Origin: Bog-473 sp963741995
GTDB taxonomy: Bacteria; Actinomycetota; Acidimicrobiia; Acidimicrobiales; RAAP-2
Direction: 5' to 3'
Assembly (NCBI GenBank): GCA_963741995.1
Contig: CAVUKI010000001.1
Span: 1,116,001-1,180,000, forward strand
Length of the DNA: 64,000 bases
Below are positions 24,457 through 33,429 of this stretch, piece after piece (position 1 is the first letter of the stretch; each line of letters opens with the position of its first letter). The translations under genes and the position numbers were made by a program. The notes beneath the pieces were generated by a model that did no database searches, was not told where the DNA came from, and saw only the letters and a program-made list of their open reading frames with translations.

Positions 24457-25230
24457 ATGACCGTTCGTTACGGCGCCCGAGCCGCGCAGGTGAACCGCGA
24501 GATCGAGGCCAAGAAGGCCGACATCTGGTCCGAGGCGGTCACGGCCGTCTATGAGACCGACCCCGACATCATTGCGGCCATACTGCCGCCGCCACTCGAA
24601 CCGGGGCCCGAGCCGCTGGTGCGCATCACCATCACCAGGGTCGAGATGCCGGGGCTTCCCGTTTTCGGCGCGGGGTGGATCGGCGTGCAGGCGCGGCACG
24701 CGGACCGGTTGGGGGAGTATCCGATCCTCATGCCGATGACCACCGAGCAGTCGCTCATCGGCGGCCGGGAGATCAACGGCGAGCCCAAGAAGCTGGCCGA
24801 GGTCGTGGTCTCCCGCGACGGGGCGAACGTCTCGGCGCACATCGCGCGCATGGGCTCGGTGATCTGCGAGATCACGGGCACCGTGACCGGGACCCGCGAG
24901 AACTACGAGCTGGAGAAGACAGACTTCTGGCTCAAGCTGTCCCCCTCCTGCGAGGAGGCCGGCGTGCTCGACCAGGACCCCCTCCTCGTCTACGGGGAGA
25001 AGACCGAGAAGACGAGGCTGTACGAGGCCATTGAGGGCGAGCTCATCCTGAAGGAGGCGCCCCTCGACCCGGTGGCCGACCTGGTGGTGCGCCGCATGGT
25101 GGACATCAACTGGACGGAGCGGGCCTCCACGCAGGTCGGCCGGGTCATCGGGCCGGTGCCACGGGCGGGGGTCGAGCCGTTCATCCACCAGCGCTACGAC
25201 GACATCTCGGTGCTCGGGGCGAAACGATGA
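24457..25230 (+). CDS. Acetoacetate decarboxylase-like protein
   Basis: A 257-residue member of the acetoacetate decarboxylase (ADC) superfamily, with an AGAGAGGAG ribosome site before ATG. The Schiff-base Lys pair of true ADC is represented by GEPKKLAEV near residue 108, after the MPMTTEQSLIGGREI segment. Family members decarboxylate beta-keto acids or catalyse related aldol/dehydration chemistry. It lies between two paralogous amidohydrolases and overlaps the second by 4 bp (ATGA). It probably acts on a beta-keto intermediate made by the SDR and amidohydrolases; this is inference from context. Confidence 0.82.
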   Translation: MTVRYGARAAQVNREIEAKKADIWSEAVTAVYETDPDIIAAILPPPLEPGPEPLVRITITRVEMPGLPVFGAGWIGVQARHADRLGEYPILMPMTTEQSLIGGREINGEPKKLAEVVVSRDGANVSAHIARMGSVICEITGTVTGTRENYELEKTDFWLKLSPSCEEAGVLDQDPLLVYGEKTEKTRLYEAIEGELILKEAPLDPVADLVVRRMVDINWTERASTQVGRVIGPVPRAGVEPFIHQRYDDISVLGAKR

Positions 25231-26483
25231 GCGACCGCTACCTGATCATTTCGGCCGACGCCCACGCCGGCCTGCCCGCCGAGGGCTACCGGCCCTACCT
25301 CGACACGGCGTACCACCCGCAGTTCGACGAGTACCTGGCCGAGCGTCACGCCAACCGCGACGAGCTGCTCCGGATGAATTACGACTACATCATGGGCTGG
25401 GAGACGGACAACGAGGAGGGCTTGCGTGGCGCCTGGGACATCGACCAGCGCGACAAGGAGCTCGACGCCGACGGTGTCACGGCGGAGGTCATGTTCGCCG
25501 ACGCCGACGCCATAACGGGCATGGCCTCACCGCCCTTCGGGGCCGGGCTCTCGGCGGGCTCCATCGCCGACCCCGAGCTGGCCTTCGCCGGGGCGCGGGC
25601 GCACAACCGCTTCCTGGCCGAGATGTGCAGCCGCAGTCCGGACCGTCACGGCGGCATCGCGCTCGTGCCCATCACCCACAGCGTCGAGCGCTCGGTAGCC
25701 GAGATCGAGTGGCTGGCCGGGCAGCCGGGCATCCGCGGGATCATGGTCCCGACGATGTGGCACGACCTCAAGCCCTACAACCACCCGGACTACGACCCGG
25801 TGTGGGCGGCCTGTCAGGAGATCGGGTTCCCGGTCCACACCCACTCGGGTGAGGCGCCCCAGGAGGAGTACAACGACAACGTCGGCATCTACCTGGCCGA
25901 GGTGGTGTGGTGGGCGGCCCGGCCGATGTGGCACCTTCTCTTCTCCGGCGCCTTCGAGCGCTTCCCGCGCCTCAAGTACGTCGTCACCGAGGCTGCCGCC
26001 TACTGGGCCGCCGACATGATGTGGAAGTGGGACCAGTACATGGGTGGCGGCCACACCACCAAGAAGATGGCCGCACTCCTGAAGGGGAAGATCTCCAAGC
26101 TGCCCTCGGACTACTTCGGGGAGAACATCTTCATCGGCGCGTCCACCATGTCGCGGGAGGAGATCCGCCGCCGTCACGTCCTGGGCTGTGACGTCGTCAT
26201 GTGGGGGACCGACTACCCGCACCCGGAGGGCACCTGGCCCCACACACAGGAGCGCCTCCGCGGCGACTTCGGGGGCATCCCGGTGGAGGACGCCCGGAAG
26301 CTGCTGGGGGAGACGGCGGCCCGGTGCTACGACTTCGACCTTGACGCACTCCAACCGGTGGCCGACCGGATCGGGCCCACACCGGCAGACCTGGGGCAGG
26401 ATCCGTCACTGCGCACCGATCCCGAGGAAGTCCGAACGGCGCGCTGGTGGAAGGACGAGTACCAGGTCCAGGCGCCAGGCTGA
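25227..26483 (+). CDS. Amidohydrolase-2 family metal-dependent hydrolase/decarboxylase B
   Basis: A 418-residue paralogue of the protein encoded at 23199. It has the same landmarks: SADAHAGLP (D-x-H), VHTHSGEAP, MWHLLFSGAFERFPRLKYVVTE, and GTDYPHPEGTWP. The two proteins share an overall layout but differ clearly in the substrate loops (an insertion around MASPPFGAGLSAG here). Its ATG overlaps the ADC-like stop by 4 bp. Duplicated amidohydrolases flanking an ADC-like gene suggest successive hydrolysis or decarboxylation steps on one substrate. Confidence 0.85.
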   Translation: MSDRYLIISADAHAGLPAEGYRPYLDTAYHPQFDEYLAERHANRDELLRMNYDYIMGWETDNEEGLRGAWDIDQRDKELDADGVTAEVMFADADAITGMASPPFGAGLSAGSIADPELAFAGARAHNRFLAEMCSRSPDRHGGIALVPITHSVERSVAEIEWLAGQPGIRGIMVPTMWHDLKPYNHPDYDPVWAACQEIGFPVHTHSGEAPQEEYNDNVGIYLAEVVWWAARPMWHLLFSGAFERFPRLKYVVTEAAAYWAADMMWKWDQYMGGGHTTKKMAALLKGKISKLPSDYFGENIFIGASTMSREEIRRRHVLGCDVVMWGTDYPHPEGTWPHTQERLRGDFGGIPVEDARKLLGETAARCYDFDLDALQPVADRIGPTPADLGQDPSLRTDPEEVRTARWWKDEYQVQAPG

Positions 26484-26493
26484 CCGTCCCGCC

Positions 26494-27057
26494 ATGAATC
26501 CGGGCCACATGGAGTACTGCGCCAGCGACGACTGGCGCCGGCTGGTCCACGAGACGATCCTGCCCGTGGCGTTGGCCGACGTGGAGCTCGGCGACGCGGC
26601 GATCGAGATCGGCCCGGGACCCGGGTTCACGACCGACATACTGCGTACCAAGACGGCGCATCTGACGGCGGTCGAACTCGACCAGGTTCTGGCGGCCGGC
26701 TTGGCCGAGCGGATGGCCGGGACCAACGTGGAGGTCGTCGTGGGCGACGCCACGGCGCTGACTTTCCCCTCGGCGCGTTTCACCGGCGCCGCCTCGTTCC
26801 ACATGCTCCATCACATTGCGCCCGCCGAGGCCCAGGACCGGGTGTTGGCCGAGCTGGCCCGCGTGCTCGTCCCCGGTGCGACGCTCGTGGCGGCCGACGG
26901 GGTCTACAGCGAGGGCAGCGCGGCCTTCCACCAGGACGACACCTACAACCCCATCGACCCCGCCGAGCTGGAGCCCCGGCTGCGCGCCGCCGGCTTCGAC
27001 TCGGTGCAGGTGCGCACGTACGACCTCGGGTGGGTGTGCACGGCTCGATCGAGCTGA
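26494..27057 (+). CDS. Class I SAM-dependent methyltransferase
   Basis: A 187-residue Rossmann-fold methyltransferase. Motif I is IEIGPGPGFTTD, motif II acidic residue is in TAVELDQVL, VGDATALTFP is motif III, and FHMLHHIAP follows. It starts at ATG 26494, 10 bp after the amidohydrolase stop, so it is probably in the same operon. The substrate is unknown; a methylated small molecule is more likely than a macromolecule given the lack of extra domains. Confidence 0.82.
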   Translation: MNPGHMEYCASDDWRRLVHETILPVALADVELGDAAIEIGPGPGFTTDILRTKTAHLTAVELDQVLAAGLAERMAGTNVEVVVGDATALTFPSARFTGAASFHMLHHIAPAEAQDRVLAELARVLVPGATLVAADGVYSEGSAAFHQDDTYNPIDPAELEPRLRAAGFDSVQVRTYDLGWVCTARSS

Positions 27058-27073
27058 CTGCCGCGGCGGTCCC

Positions 27074-27961
27074 GTGGTAACGATCCTGTTCGCGCTGGGA
27101 GCAGCGTTCTCCAACGCGCTCAACATGATCACGCAGCACATCGCGAGTACGAGCGACCCGGGCCACTCCAAAGGGTGGCAGTTCGTCCGCTACCTGGTGT
27201 CGAACCCGCTGTGGCTGTTCGGCTGGGTGGCTCTGGCCGGGTCGTTCATCTTCCAGGCCCTCGCCCTGCACAACGGACAGATGTCGGTGGTGCAGCCCCT
27301 CCTGGTGACCGAACTGGTCTTTGCGCTCGTGCTGCGCCGGCTCTGGATCCGCCAGCAGATCAGGGATCTCACCTGGTGGGCGGCGGCCGTCACCTGCGGG
27401 TCACTCGCACTGTTCGTGGCGGTCTCCGAGCCCACCGGAGGCCACGTGCAGCCGACCAGCTCCGCCTGGGTCGGCGCCACCATCGCCGCGGGGGGAGCGG
27501 CGGCCATCCTGGCCCTGGTAGGGCGGCGCGGCTCGCCGGTACGACGGGCGGCTGCGCTGGGCGCGGCGACGGCGATCCTGTGGGCGTTGGTCGCCACGTT
27601 CATCAAGGCGATGACCGACACGCTCACACAATTCGGGGTCCTCGGGATGTTCGCCCACTGGCCCGTCTATGCACTGATCGTCGTGAGCATCGCGGCCGAA
27701 TTGCTCGACCAGACTGCGTTGCACGTGGGGCCGCTCAGCGTGTCGCAACCGTTCATCGTGATCGTCGACCCGATCGTGAGCATTGTGCTCAGCGTCTGGA
27801 TCTTCGCCGAGGTGTTCACCGAGAACGCGCTCCGTCTGAGCATCGGCATTGTCTCGTTTGCCGTGATGTGCGCGGCGGCCGCCGTGCTGGCCCGCACCAC
27901 CCCGGCCAACATGGATCGCGGGCCGGCGCCGGTCACATCGCCTCCTCCGGAAAGAAGTTGA
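27074..27961 (+). CDS. DMT superfamily (EamA-like) membrane transporter
   Basis: A 295-residue integral membrane protein with about nine to ten predicted helices in two halves, typical of the drug/metabolite transporter superfamily. Recognisable segments are FSNALNMITQHIAS, GQMSVVQPLLVTELVF and, in the second half, VGPLSVSQPFIVIVDPIVSIVLSVWIF (the paired PxxxxxP-type helix). It starts at GTG 27074, 16 bp after the methyltransferase, and its 3' end overlaps the opposite-strand SDR by 29 bp. It may move a substrate or product of the preceding operon. Confidence 0.82.
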   Translation: MVTILFALGAAFSNALNMITQHIASTSDPGHSKGWQFVRYLVSNPLWLFGWVALAGSFIFQALALHNGQMSVVQPLLVTELVFALVLRRLWIRQQIRDLTWWAAAVTCGSLALFVAVSEPTGGHVQPTSSAWVGATIAAGGAAAILALVGRRGSPVRRAAALGAATAILWALVATFIKAMTDTLTQFGVLGMFAHWPVYALIVVSIAAELLDQTALHVGPLSVSQPFIVIVDPIVSIVLSVWIFAEVFTENALRLSIGIVSFAVMCAAAAVLARTTPANMDRGPAPVTSPPPERS

Positions 27962-28778
27962 CCCAGTTGGTCTGCATGGACGCGCCATCGGCGACGATGG
28001 TGGCGCCGCACACGTAGCGAGCCGCGGGGGAGCACAGATAGAGGATCATGGCCGCCATCTCGTCCGCCGTCCCCAGACGGACGGTGGTGCCCTCTGCGAC
28101 CAGCTCGTCGGTGAAGCCGGCCTCGGATCGCCCGACGGTCGCCAACTCGGACTCGATCATGCCCGGCGTCGAGAAGACACCGGGTGCGAAGGCGTTGATG
28201 GTCACCCCGCGCCGCATCAGGTAGGGCGCCAGCGTCTTGACCATGTTGACGACCCCGGCGCGGGCAGCTCCCGAGTGGACGAACATCGGTGCGCCGCGTT
28301 CGAGGGAGAAGGTGTGGACCACGTCGACGATGGAACCAGACCCCGCCTCGGCCATCGGTCCCATGAAACGGCTGGTCACGTTCCAGGTGCCGTTGAGGTT
28401 GAGGTCGATGACGGCCCGCCATCCGTTGTCCGAGATCGTGCTGGGCACGCCCGGGAACTGGCCGCCGGCATTGTTCACGAGGAAGTCGACCCTCCCGTAG
28501 CGGGCGTAGACCGTGTCGCGCAGGGCGTCGACCTGTTCGGGCTCCCGGATGTTGGTGGGGACGGCCAGGCAGGTGCCGCCCGCCTGCTCAATGGAGCGCG
28601 CCACGCCGTCGAGCCGAGAAGCGGTCCGGCCCGCGATGACGACGCGGCCGCCCAGGCGGGCGAACGCGTGGGCCACCTCGCGCCCGAGCCCGCTGCCTCC
28701 GCCGGTGACCACGGCGACGGAGCCATCGAACAGCCCCTCGGCGAAGACCGAGACCGCCGGGCCGGCCTCCCAGGTCAC
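27933..28778 (-). CDS. SDR family oxidoreductase (dienoyl-CoA reductase/FabG-like)
   Basis: 281 residues from GTG 28778, placed 7 bp after the acyl-CoA dehydrogenase stop. It has TGGGSGLGREV, NNAGGQFPGVPS, and IVDVVHTFS; the canonical YxxxK Tyr position reads VHSGAARAG, with Ser/Ala in place of Tyr and Lys. NAFAPGVFSTPG and GATIVADGAS are typical of 2,4-dienoyl-CoA reductase-type SDRs, which lack the YxxxK pair. With the acyl-CoA dehydrogenase it likely acts on acyl-CoA intermediates. The 3' end overlaps the DMT transporter gene. Confidence 0.82.
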   Translation of the reverse strand: MTWEAGPAVSVFAEGLFDGSVAVVTGGGSGLGREVAHAFARLGGRVVIAGRTASRLDGVARSIEQAGGTCLAVPTNIREPEQVDALRDTVYARYGRVDFLVNNAGGQFPGVPSTISDNGWRAVIDLNLNGTWNVTSRFMGPMAEAGSGSIVDVVHTFSLERGAPMFVHSGAARAGVVNMVKTLAPYLMRRGVTINAFAPGVFSTPGMIESELATVGRSEAGFTDELVAEGTTVRLGTADEMAAMILYLCSPAARYVCGATIVADGASMQTNWVNFFPEEAM

Positions 28779-28785
28779 CGCGGGT

Positions 28786-30036
28786 TCACCCCGCGAAGTC
28801 CCAGCTCTCGCCCTTCTCGTAGTGGTGCAGCACGTTCTTGGCAATGAGGATGCGGTGCACCTCGTCGGGGCCGTCGGCCAGACGCAGGGTGCGGGCGCCG
28901 AGGTACATCTGGGCCAGCGGAAGGTCGCTGGTCACGCCGGCCGCACCCCACACCTGGATGGCCCGGTCGACGACGCGGCTGTAGGCCGCCGGCACGAAGA
29001 CCTTGATGGAGCTGATTTCGGTGCGGGCTTGCGGGTCGCCCTTGTCCACCTTCTCGGCGGCATGGATCGTCATCAGCCGGGCGGCCTGCAGGTCCATGTA
29101 ACTGTCGGCCACGAAGCCCTGCATGAATTGCTTGTCCTTGAGGAGCCCGCCGTGCACCTCGCGGGTCAACAGGCGCTCGACCATCAGGTCGAAGGCGCGC
29201 CACATTTGGCCCACCGAGTTCATGCAGTGGAAGATGCGACCGGCGCCGAGCCGGTCCTGTGCCGCCCGGTGCCCGTCGCCGACCTGGCCCAGCAGGTTCT
29301 CGTAGGGGACGCGGACCTGGTCGTAGCGGACCTCACAGTGATCCGACCTGGCGCTGCCCCAGATGCCGATGCCGCGCTCGATGATGACGCCCGGGTTCGA
29401 GGTGGGCACGATGATCTGGACCATCCGCCCCGGACCCTCGTCGTCCTTCGAGTCCTTGGCCCGGCACATCACGATGAAGAAGTCGGCGGCCAGCCCGTTG
29501 GACGTGAACCACTTGTGCCCGTTGATCACCCACTCGTCCCCCTCGCGGATGGCGGTGGTCTGAATCGACCGCGGATCCGAGCCGGCGTTCTCGGGCTCGG
29601 TCATGGAGAAGCCCGACTGCATGGTCCCCTCGATGAGAGGGAGGAGCCACTTCTGCTTCTGCTCCTCGGTCCCGTACTTGACGAGGATGGTCTGGTTGCC
29701 CGAGTTCGGTGCCACCACGCCGAACAGCGACGCCGCGCCGATGGCGTAGGCGAGGATCTCGTTCATGTAGGCGTGTGCCATGAAGTCGATGCCCATGCCG
29801 CCGTACTCGGGTGGGAGGTGGGGCGCCCACAGCCCCTCTGCCTTCACCTTGGCCTGGATCTCGCCGCGCAGCGCCTTCGCCTCGGCCCGTTCGGCCTCGG
29901 TGACGTCGCGGCCTCGGGCGTGCCAGAGCACGGACTCATTGGGCAGGATCTTTTCGTTGACGATCCGGGCCGTGCGCAGGCGGATGTCGTTGATGTGGTC
30001 ACTGAGCCCTTCGTTGGGCGTGACGTTGATGGGCAT
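28786..30036 (-). CDS. Acyl-CoA dehydrogenase (ACAD10/11-like)
   Basis: A 416-residue FAD-dependent acyl-CoA dehydrogenase. It has PPEYGGMGIDF, GFSMTEPENAGSDP (FAD/substrate loop), EWVINGHKWFTSNG, and C-terminal GAAGVTSDLPLAQMY plus RLADGPDEVHR. The DGPDEVHR signature rather than YEGTNEIQR places it near the ACAD10/11 subgroup, which handles branched or hydroxylated acyl chains. It is upstream of, and co-oriented with, the dienoyl-CoA-reductase-like SDR, forming a two-gene catabolic unit. Electrons may pass through ETF; no etf genes are present here. Confidence 0.9.
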   Translation of the reverse strand: MPINVTPNEGLSDHINDIRLRTARIVNEKILPNESVLWHARGRDVTEAERAEAKALRGEIQAKVKAEGLWAPHLPPEYGGMGIDFMAHAYMNEILAYAIGAASLFGVVAPNSGNQTILVKYGTEEQKQKWLLPLIEGTMQSGFSMTEPENAGSDPRSIQTTAIREGDEWVINGHKWFTSNGLAADFFIVMCRAKDSKDDEGPGRMVQIIVPTSNPGVIIERGIGIWGSARSDHCEVRYDQVRVPYENLLGQVGDGHRAAQDRLGAGRIFHCMNSVGQMWRAFDLMVERLLTREVHGGLLKDKQFMQGFVADSYMDLQAARLMTIHAAEKVDKGDPQARTEISSIKVFVPAAYSRVVDRAIQVWGAAGVTSDLPLAQMYLGARTLRLADGPDEVHRILIAKNVLHHYEKGESWDFAG

Positions 30037-30075
30037 GGGTCGACCCCCCTGGTCGTCGTGTGTTCTGGCCGAACC

Positions 30076-31395
30076 TTACGCAGATTCGCCGGGTCGTTTC
30101 GTCCGGGCGACCCAGCGCCCGATCAACGCCCGCTCGTAGCGCCCGCGGCCGACGAAGCTCACCACCCAGCGGGTCAGTGCGCCGAAGCGGTTCTTGAAGC
30201 CGGTGAGGAAGGTGATGTGCACGACGAGCCACAGCAGCCAACCGATGAACCCACCGACCCGGACCGGGCCGATCTTGGCGACGGCGGTGAAACGCGAGAT
30301 CACGGCCAGCGTCCCGAGGTCGCGGTACTTGAACGGTTTGGTGGGCTTGCCGTCCAGGCGGCGCAAGATGGAGTGGGCGGCGTGCGCACCCGATTGGATC
30401 GCCACCTCGGCGACCCCCGGCAGATCGCCGTGCGCCATCAGGTCGCCCACCACGAAAACCTCGGGGTAGGTGGGAAGCGAGCAATCGGGATTGACCAGGA
30501 CCTGGCCCGCCTTGTTGGTCTCCGCCCCGGCCGCGCCGGCGAGGGTAGCTCCCAGACCGGCGGCGCGCGTCCCGGCGGCCCAGACCTTGGTGGCAGCGGG
30601 TATCCACTCGGTCGAACCGTCCTGCTTGGTGATCTCGACACCCCTGTCGTCCAGGTTGGTCACCAAGGCGTTGAGGTGGATCTCCGTGCCCATGCCGGTG
30701 AGGTCGCGCGCCGTCAGGCGCGCGAGGTACGGCCCCATCGACCGGTTGAGGCCGTCGGTGCCCTCCACCAGGACGACCCGGGTGTCGACGGGATCGATCA
30801 TGCGGTAGTTGTGCCGGAGCGCGCGCCGGGACAGCTCGCGGAGCTGGCCGGCCATCTCCACCCCGGTCGGGCCGCCACCCACGACGACGAACGTCATGAG
30901 CCGCCGGCGCTCCACGGGGTCCATCTCGGCCTCGGCCAGCTCGAAGGCGCCGAAGATGTTGCCCCGGAGAGCCAACGCATCGTCGAGCGTCTTCATGCTG
31001 CACGAGTTGGCGCGGAACTCGTCGTGACCGAAGTAGGAGCTCGTGGCTCCACCGGCCACGATGAGGCTGTCGTAGCCGACGCTGATCTGCTTGCCGAACT
31101 CGTCGAGGTGAACTCTGCGGGCTTCGACGTCGATGTCGTCCACCTCGCCCAGGATCACGCGCAGTGACGGATAGTTGCGGAAGACGTCGCGGATGGCGGG
31201 TGCGATCTGGCCTTCGGAAAGGATCCCAGTGGCCACCTGGTAGAGCAAGGGTTGGAAGAGGTGGTGGTTGGTCCGGTCGATCAGGGTGATCCGTACGGGC
31301 GCCCGCTTGAGGGCGCGGGCGGCGAAGAGGCCGCCGAAGCCCGAGCCGATGATGACCACGTGATGCGCGTGGTCTTCGACGCGGGTCCCGGTCAC
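30076..31395 (-). CDS. ndh: Type II NADH dehydrogenase (NDH-2)
   Basis: 439 residues from GTG 31395, which overlaps the NUDIX stop (GTGA). The FAD-binding VIIGSGFGGLFAARAL is at the N-terminus, NHHLFQPLLYQVATG is the NDH-2 quinone-site hallmark, and a second nucleotide loop FVVVGGGPTGVEMAG binds NADH. PEVFVVGDL completes the FAD site. The C-terminal hydrophobic segment (GWLLWLVVHITFLTGF) and basic residues suit membrane attachment. It transfers electrons from NADH to menaquinone without proton pumping. Confidence 0.92.
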   Translation of the reverse strand: MTGTRVEDHAHHVVIIGSGFGGLFAARALKRAPVRITLIDRTNHHLFQPLLYQVATGILSEGQIAPAIRDVFRNYPSLRVILGEVDDIDVEARRVHLDEFGKQISVGYDSLIVAGGATSSYFGHDEFRANSCSMKTLDDALALRGNIFGAFELAEAEMDPVERRRLMTFVVVGGGPTGVEMAGQLRELSRRALRHNYRMIDPVDTRVVLVEGTDGLNRSMGPYLARLTARDLTGMGTEIHLNALVTNLDDRGVEITKQDGSTEWIPAATKVWAAGTRAAGLGATLAGAAGAETNKAGQVLVNPDCSLPTYPEVFVVGDLMAHGDLPGVAEVAIQSGAHAAHSILRRLDGKPTKPFKYRDLGTLAVISRFTAVAKIGPVRVGGFIGWLLWLVVHITFLTGFKNRFGALTRWVVSFVGRGRYERALIGRWVARTKRPGESA

Positions 31396-31814
31396 AGGAG
31401 CCGGTCCACGACGGTCTGGACGTACTGGGCCAGCGGCATGGTGCGCACCTCCTCGGGGGTGAACCAACCGACGGCGTCGGTCGTGCCGTCGACCTCGGGA
31501 CGCAGGGTCCCCGACCAGGAGTCCACCCGGTAGATGATCCGTACGGTGTGGAGGCTGGTGCCGTCGGGAATCGTCCGCACGTCCGAGAGGACGTCGAGCA
31601 GGAGCCCCACCGCGACCTTCAGCCCCGATTCCTCCTCCATCTCCCTGGTGAGCGAATCGACCGGCCACTCGCCGTGGTGCACGCCGCCTCCGGGCAGGAA
31701 CCAGCGGCCCTGCAAGGTGATGGCGGGCGAGGCCCGGGCCAGGAGGATCCGCCCCTCGTCGTCCCGGCAGACGCCGTAGACGGCGATGCGCTGGCGTTTC
31801 TTTGTCACTGGCAC
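31392..31814 (-). CDS. NUDIX hydrolase
   Basis: A 140-residue NUDIX protein with a full Nudix box: G at the GGG turn, then x5-E-x7-REMEEESGL, matching GX5EX7REUXEEXGU. RWFLPGGGVHHGE precedes it. Such enzymes hydrolyse nucleoside diphosphates linked to another moiety; the specificity is not visible. It starts at ATG 31814 and is coupled to ndh by a 4-bp overlap, which suggests a link to NAD or nucleotide turnover, by context only. Confidence 0.88.
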   Translation of the reverse strand: MPVTKKRQRIAVYGVCRDDEGRILLARASPAITLQGRWFLPGGGVHHGEWPVDSLTREMEEESGLKVAVGLLLDVLSDVRTIPDGTSLHTVRIIYRVDSWSGTLRPEVDGTTDAVGWFTPEEVRTMPLAQYVQTVVDRLL

Positions 31815-31910
31815 TGCTCAGATGCTGGTCCCGAACCGGTCCGTCCGCCAACTCCTCGGGAAAGTACCCTGGCCGCGGCCTTCGCGGGCCAGATCGAAAG
31901 GGGTGCACCC

Positions 31911-32378
31911 GTGGACACCGCGGCCGAGCTCGAGGCCATACGTCGCTTGAAGTACGCCTACTTCCGGACGCTCGACCTGAAGCAGTTCGACGACCTGGGA
32001 GCGCTGCTGACCGAAGACGTCACCGCGTCCTACGAGGACGGCAAGACCGTGCTGCAGGGCCGGACGGCCATCGTCACGTGGCTCAGCGCGGTCCTGGGCG
32101 ACACCGGCATGGTGACCGAGCACCACGGTCACCACCCCGAGATCACCTTCACTTCGGACACCACTGCGGAGGGCACCTGGTACCTGCAGGACCGGGTCAT
32201 AGTGCCGGCGGCCGACCTCGAGATCGCCGGCACCGCGTTCTATGCCGACCGCTACCGCCTGACGGCCGAAGGCTGGCGTATCGCACATACGGGCTATACC
32301 CGGGTCTTCGAAGAACACCGCACCCACACGACGCTGCAGGTGCGCTCGTTCACCTCCCGCTTCGACGCACCGGGCTGA
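31911..32378 (+). CDS. SnoaL-like/NTF2-fold protein
   Basis: 155 residues from GTG 31911 with a GAAAGGGG ribosome site. The pattern AAELEAIRRLKYAYFRTLD...LGALLTEDVTASYEDGK is typical of SnoaL-4/NTF2-like domains. It continues with GTWYLQDRVIVPAADLEIAGTAFYADRYRLTAEGWRIAHTGY. These folds act as dehydratases, isomerases or ligand-binding proteins. It is divergent from the NUDIX-ndh operon. The function is not predictable; steroid/aromatic-degrading clusters often carry such proteins. Confidence 0.82.
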   Translation: MDTAAELEAIRRLKYAYFRTLDLKQFDDLGALLTEDVTASYEDGKTVLQGRTAIVTWLSAVLGDTGMVTEHHGHHPEITFTSDTTAEGTWYLQDRVIVPAADLEIAGTAFYADRYRLTAEGWRIAHTGYTRVFEEHRTHTTLQVRSFTSRFDAPG

Positions 32379-32393
32379 GCGGCTCGGCCCGCG

Positions 32394-33392
32394 TCAGGGG
32401 CGGGTGGCCGGGCTGAGGGTGAAGCCGGGATCGAACAGGGTGGTGGGCTCCAGCACCTTCTCGATCGCCTCGACGAAGTCGGGCTCGAGCACGACGTCGA
32501 GCGCTTTGACGTTCTCGGCGATCTGCTCGGGCCGGCTGGCACCGACAATGGCGCTGCTCACGTTCTGGTTCCGCAGCACCCAGGCCAGAGCGACGGACGC
32601 CGGGGTGTAGCCCGCCTCGCGGCACAGCGCGGCGTAGGCCTGCACCGGCTCGAGGACCTCGTCGCGCAGCAGCCAGCTCATCTCGCCGCCCTCTGGGCCC
32701 GTGGCCCGCGAGCCCGCCGGCGGGCCGGACTGGCCAGGCAGGTATTTCCCGGTCAGGACGCCCTGGGCGAGGGGGGACCACACGATCTGGCCCACGCCCT
32801 CCTTCTCCGACAGCGGGACCACTTCGGCCTCGATCACCCGCCAGAGCAACGAGTACTGCGGCTGACTGGAGACGATGCGGTCGAAGCCCATCTCGTCGGC
32901 CATCCGCAGCGCGTCCGCGATCTGCTCGGCCGTCCACTCGGAGACGCCGATGTAGTGGACCTTGCCCTGGCGCACCAGGTCGTCGAAGGCCCGCAGCGTC
33001 TCCTCCAGAGGAGCCTCGTAGTCGAAGCGGTGGGCCTGCAGGAGGTCGACGTGGTCGGTCTGCAGCCGCACGAGCGAGGAGTGGAGCGACTCCATGATGT
33101 GCTTGCGCGAGAGGCCGCGGTCGTTGGGGTTGGGCCCGGTCGGCCAGTAGACCTTGGTGAAGATCTCGACCGATTCGCGGCGCACGTGCTTCAGCGCCCG
33201 GCCCAGCACGGATTCTGCCGCGCCGATGGCGTAGACGTCGGCCGTGTCGAAAGTGGTGATGCCGACGTCGAGCGCCGCTTTCACGCACGCCGCCGCCGCA
33301 TCCTCCTCAATCTGGCTGCCGTGGGTGATCCAGTTGCCGTATGAGAGTGCGGAGACGAGCATGCCCGAGCGTCCAAGGTGTCGGTAATCCAT
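32394..33392 (-). CDS. Aldo/keto reductase
   Basis: A 332-residue (beta/alpha)8 oxidoreductase. The catalytic tetrad is visible: Asp and Tyr in FDTADVYAIG, Lys in EIFTKVYW, and His in LLQAHRFD. The NADPH-binding C-terminal segment is SSAIVGASRPEQIAENV. The N-terminus MDYRHLGRSGMLVS is typical of the AKR voltage-channel beta-like subgroup. It starts at ATG 33392, back to back with arfB (37-bp gap). The substrate is unknown. Confidence 0.88.
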   Translation of the reverse strand: MDYRHLGRSGMLVSALSYGNWITHGSQIEEDAAAACVKAALDVGITTFDTADVYAIGAAESVLGRALKHVRRESVEIFTKVYWPTGPNPNDRGLSRKHIMESLHSSLVRLQTDHVDLLQAHRFDYEAPLEETLRAFDDLVRQGKVHYIGVSEWTAEQIADALRMADEMGFDRIVSSQPQYSLLWRVIEAEVVPLSEKEGVGQIVWSPLAQGVLTGKYLPGQSGPPAGSRATGPEGGEMSWLLRDEVLEPVQAYAALCREAGYTPASVALAWVLRNQNVSSAIVGASRPEQIAENVKALDVVLEPDFVEAIEKVLEPTTLFDPGFTLSPATRP

Positions 33393-33429
33393 GGCCACGG
33401 AGCGTACCTGGTGCTCGTACGCTCGTCGG

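Noticed and set aside
28513..31167. An 884-codon plus-strand frame across the ACAD and NDH-2 genes
   Set aside because: It is a shadow of two well-defined enzymes on the other strand, with no domains of its own.
30076..31908. NDH-2 extended at its N-terminus to 610 residues
   Set aside because: The extra ~170 residues are a shadow of the NUDIX gene. The GTG overlapping the NUDIX stop gives a standard NDH-2.
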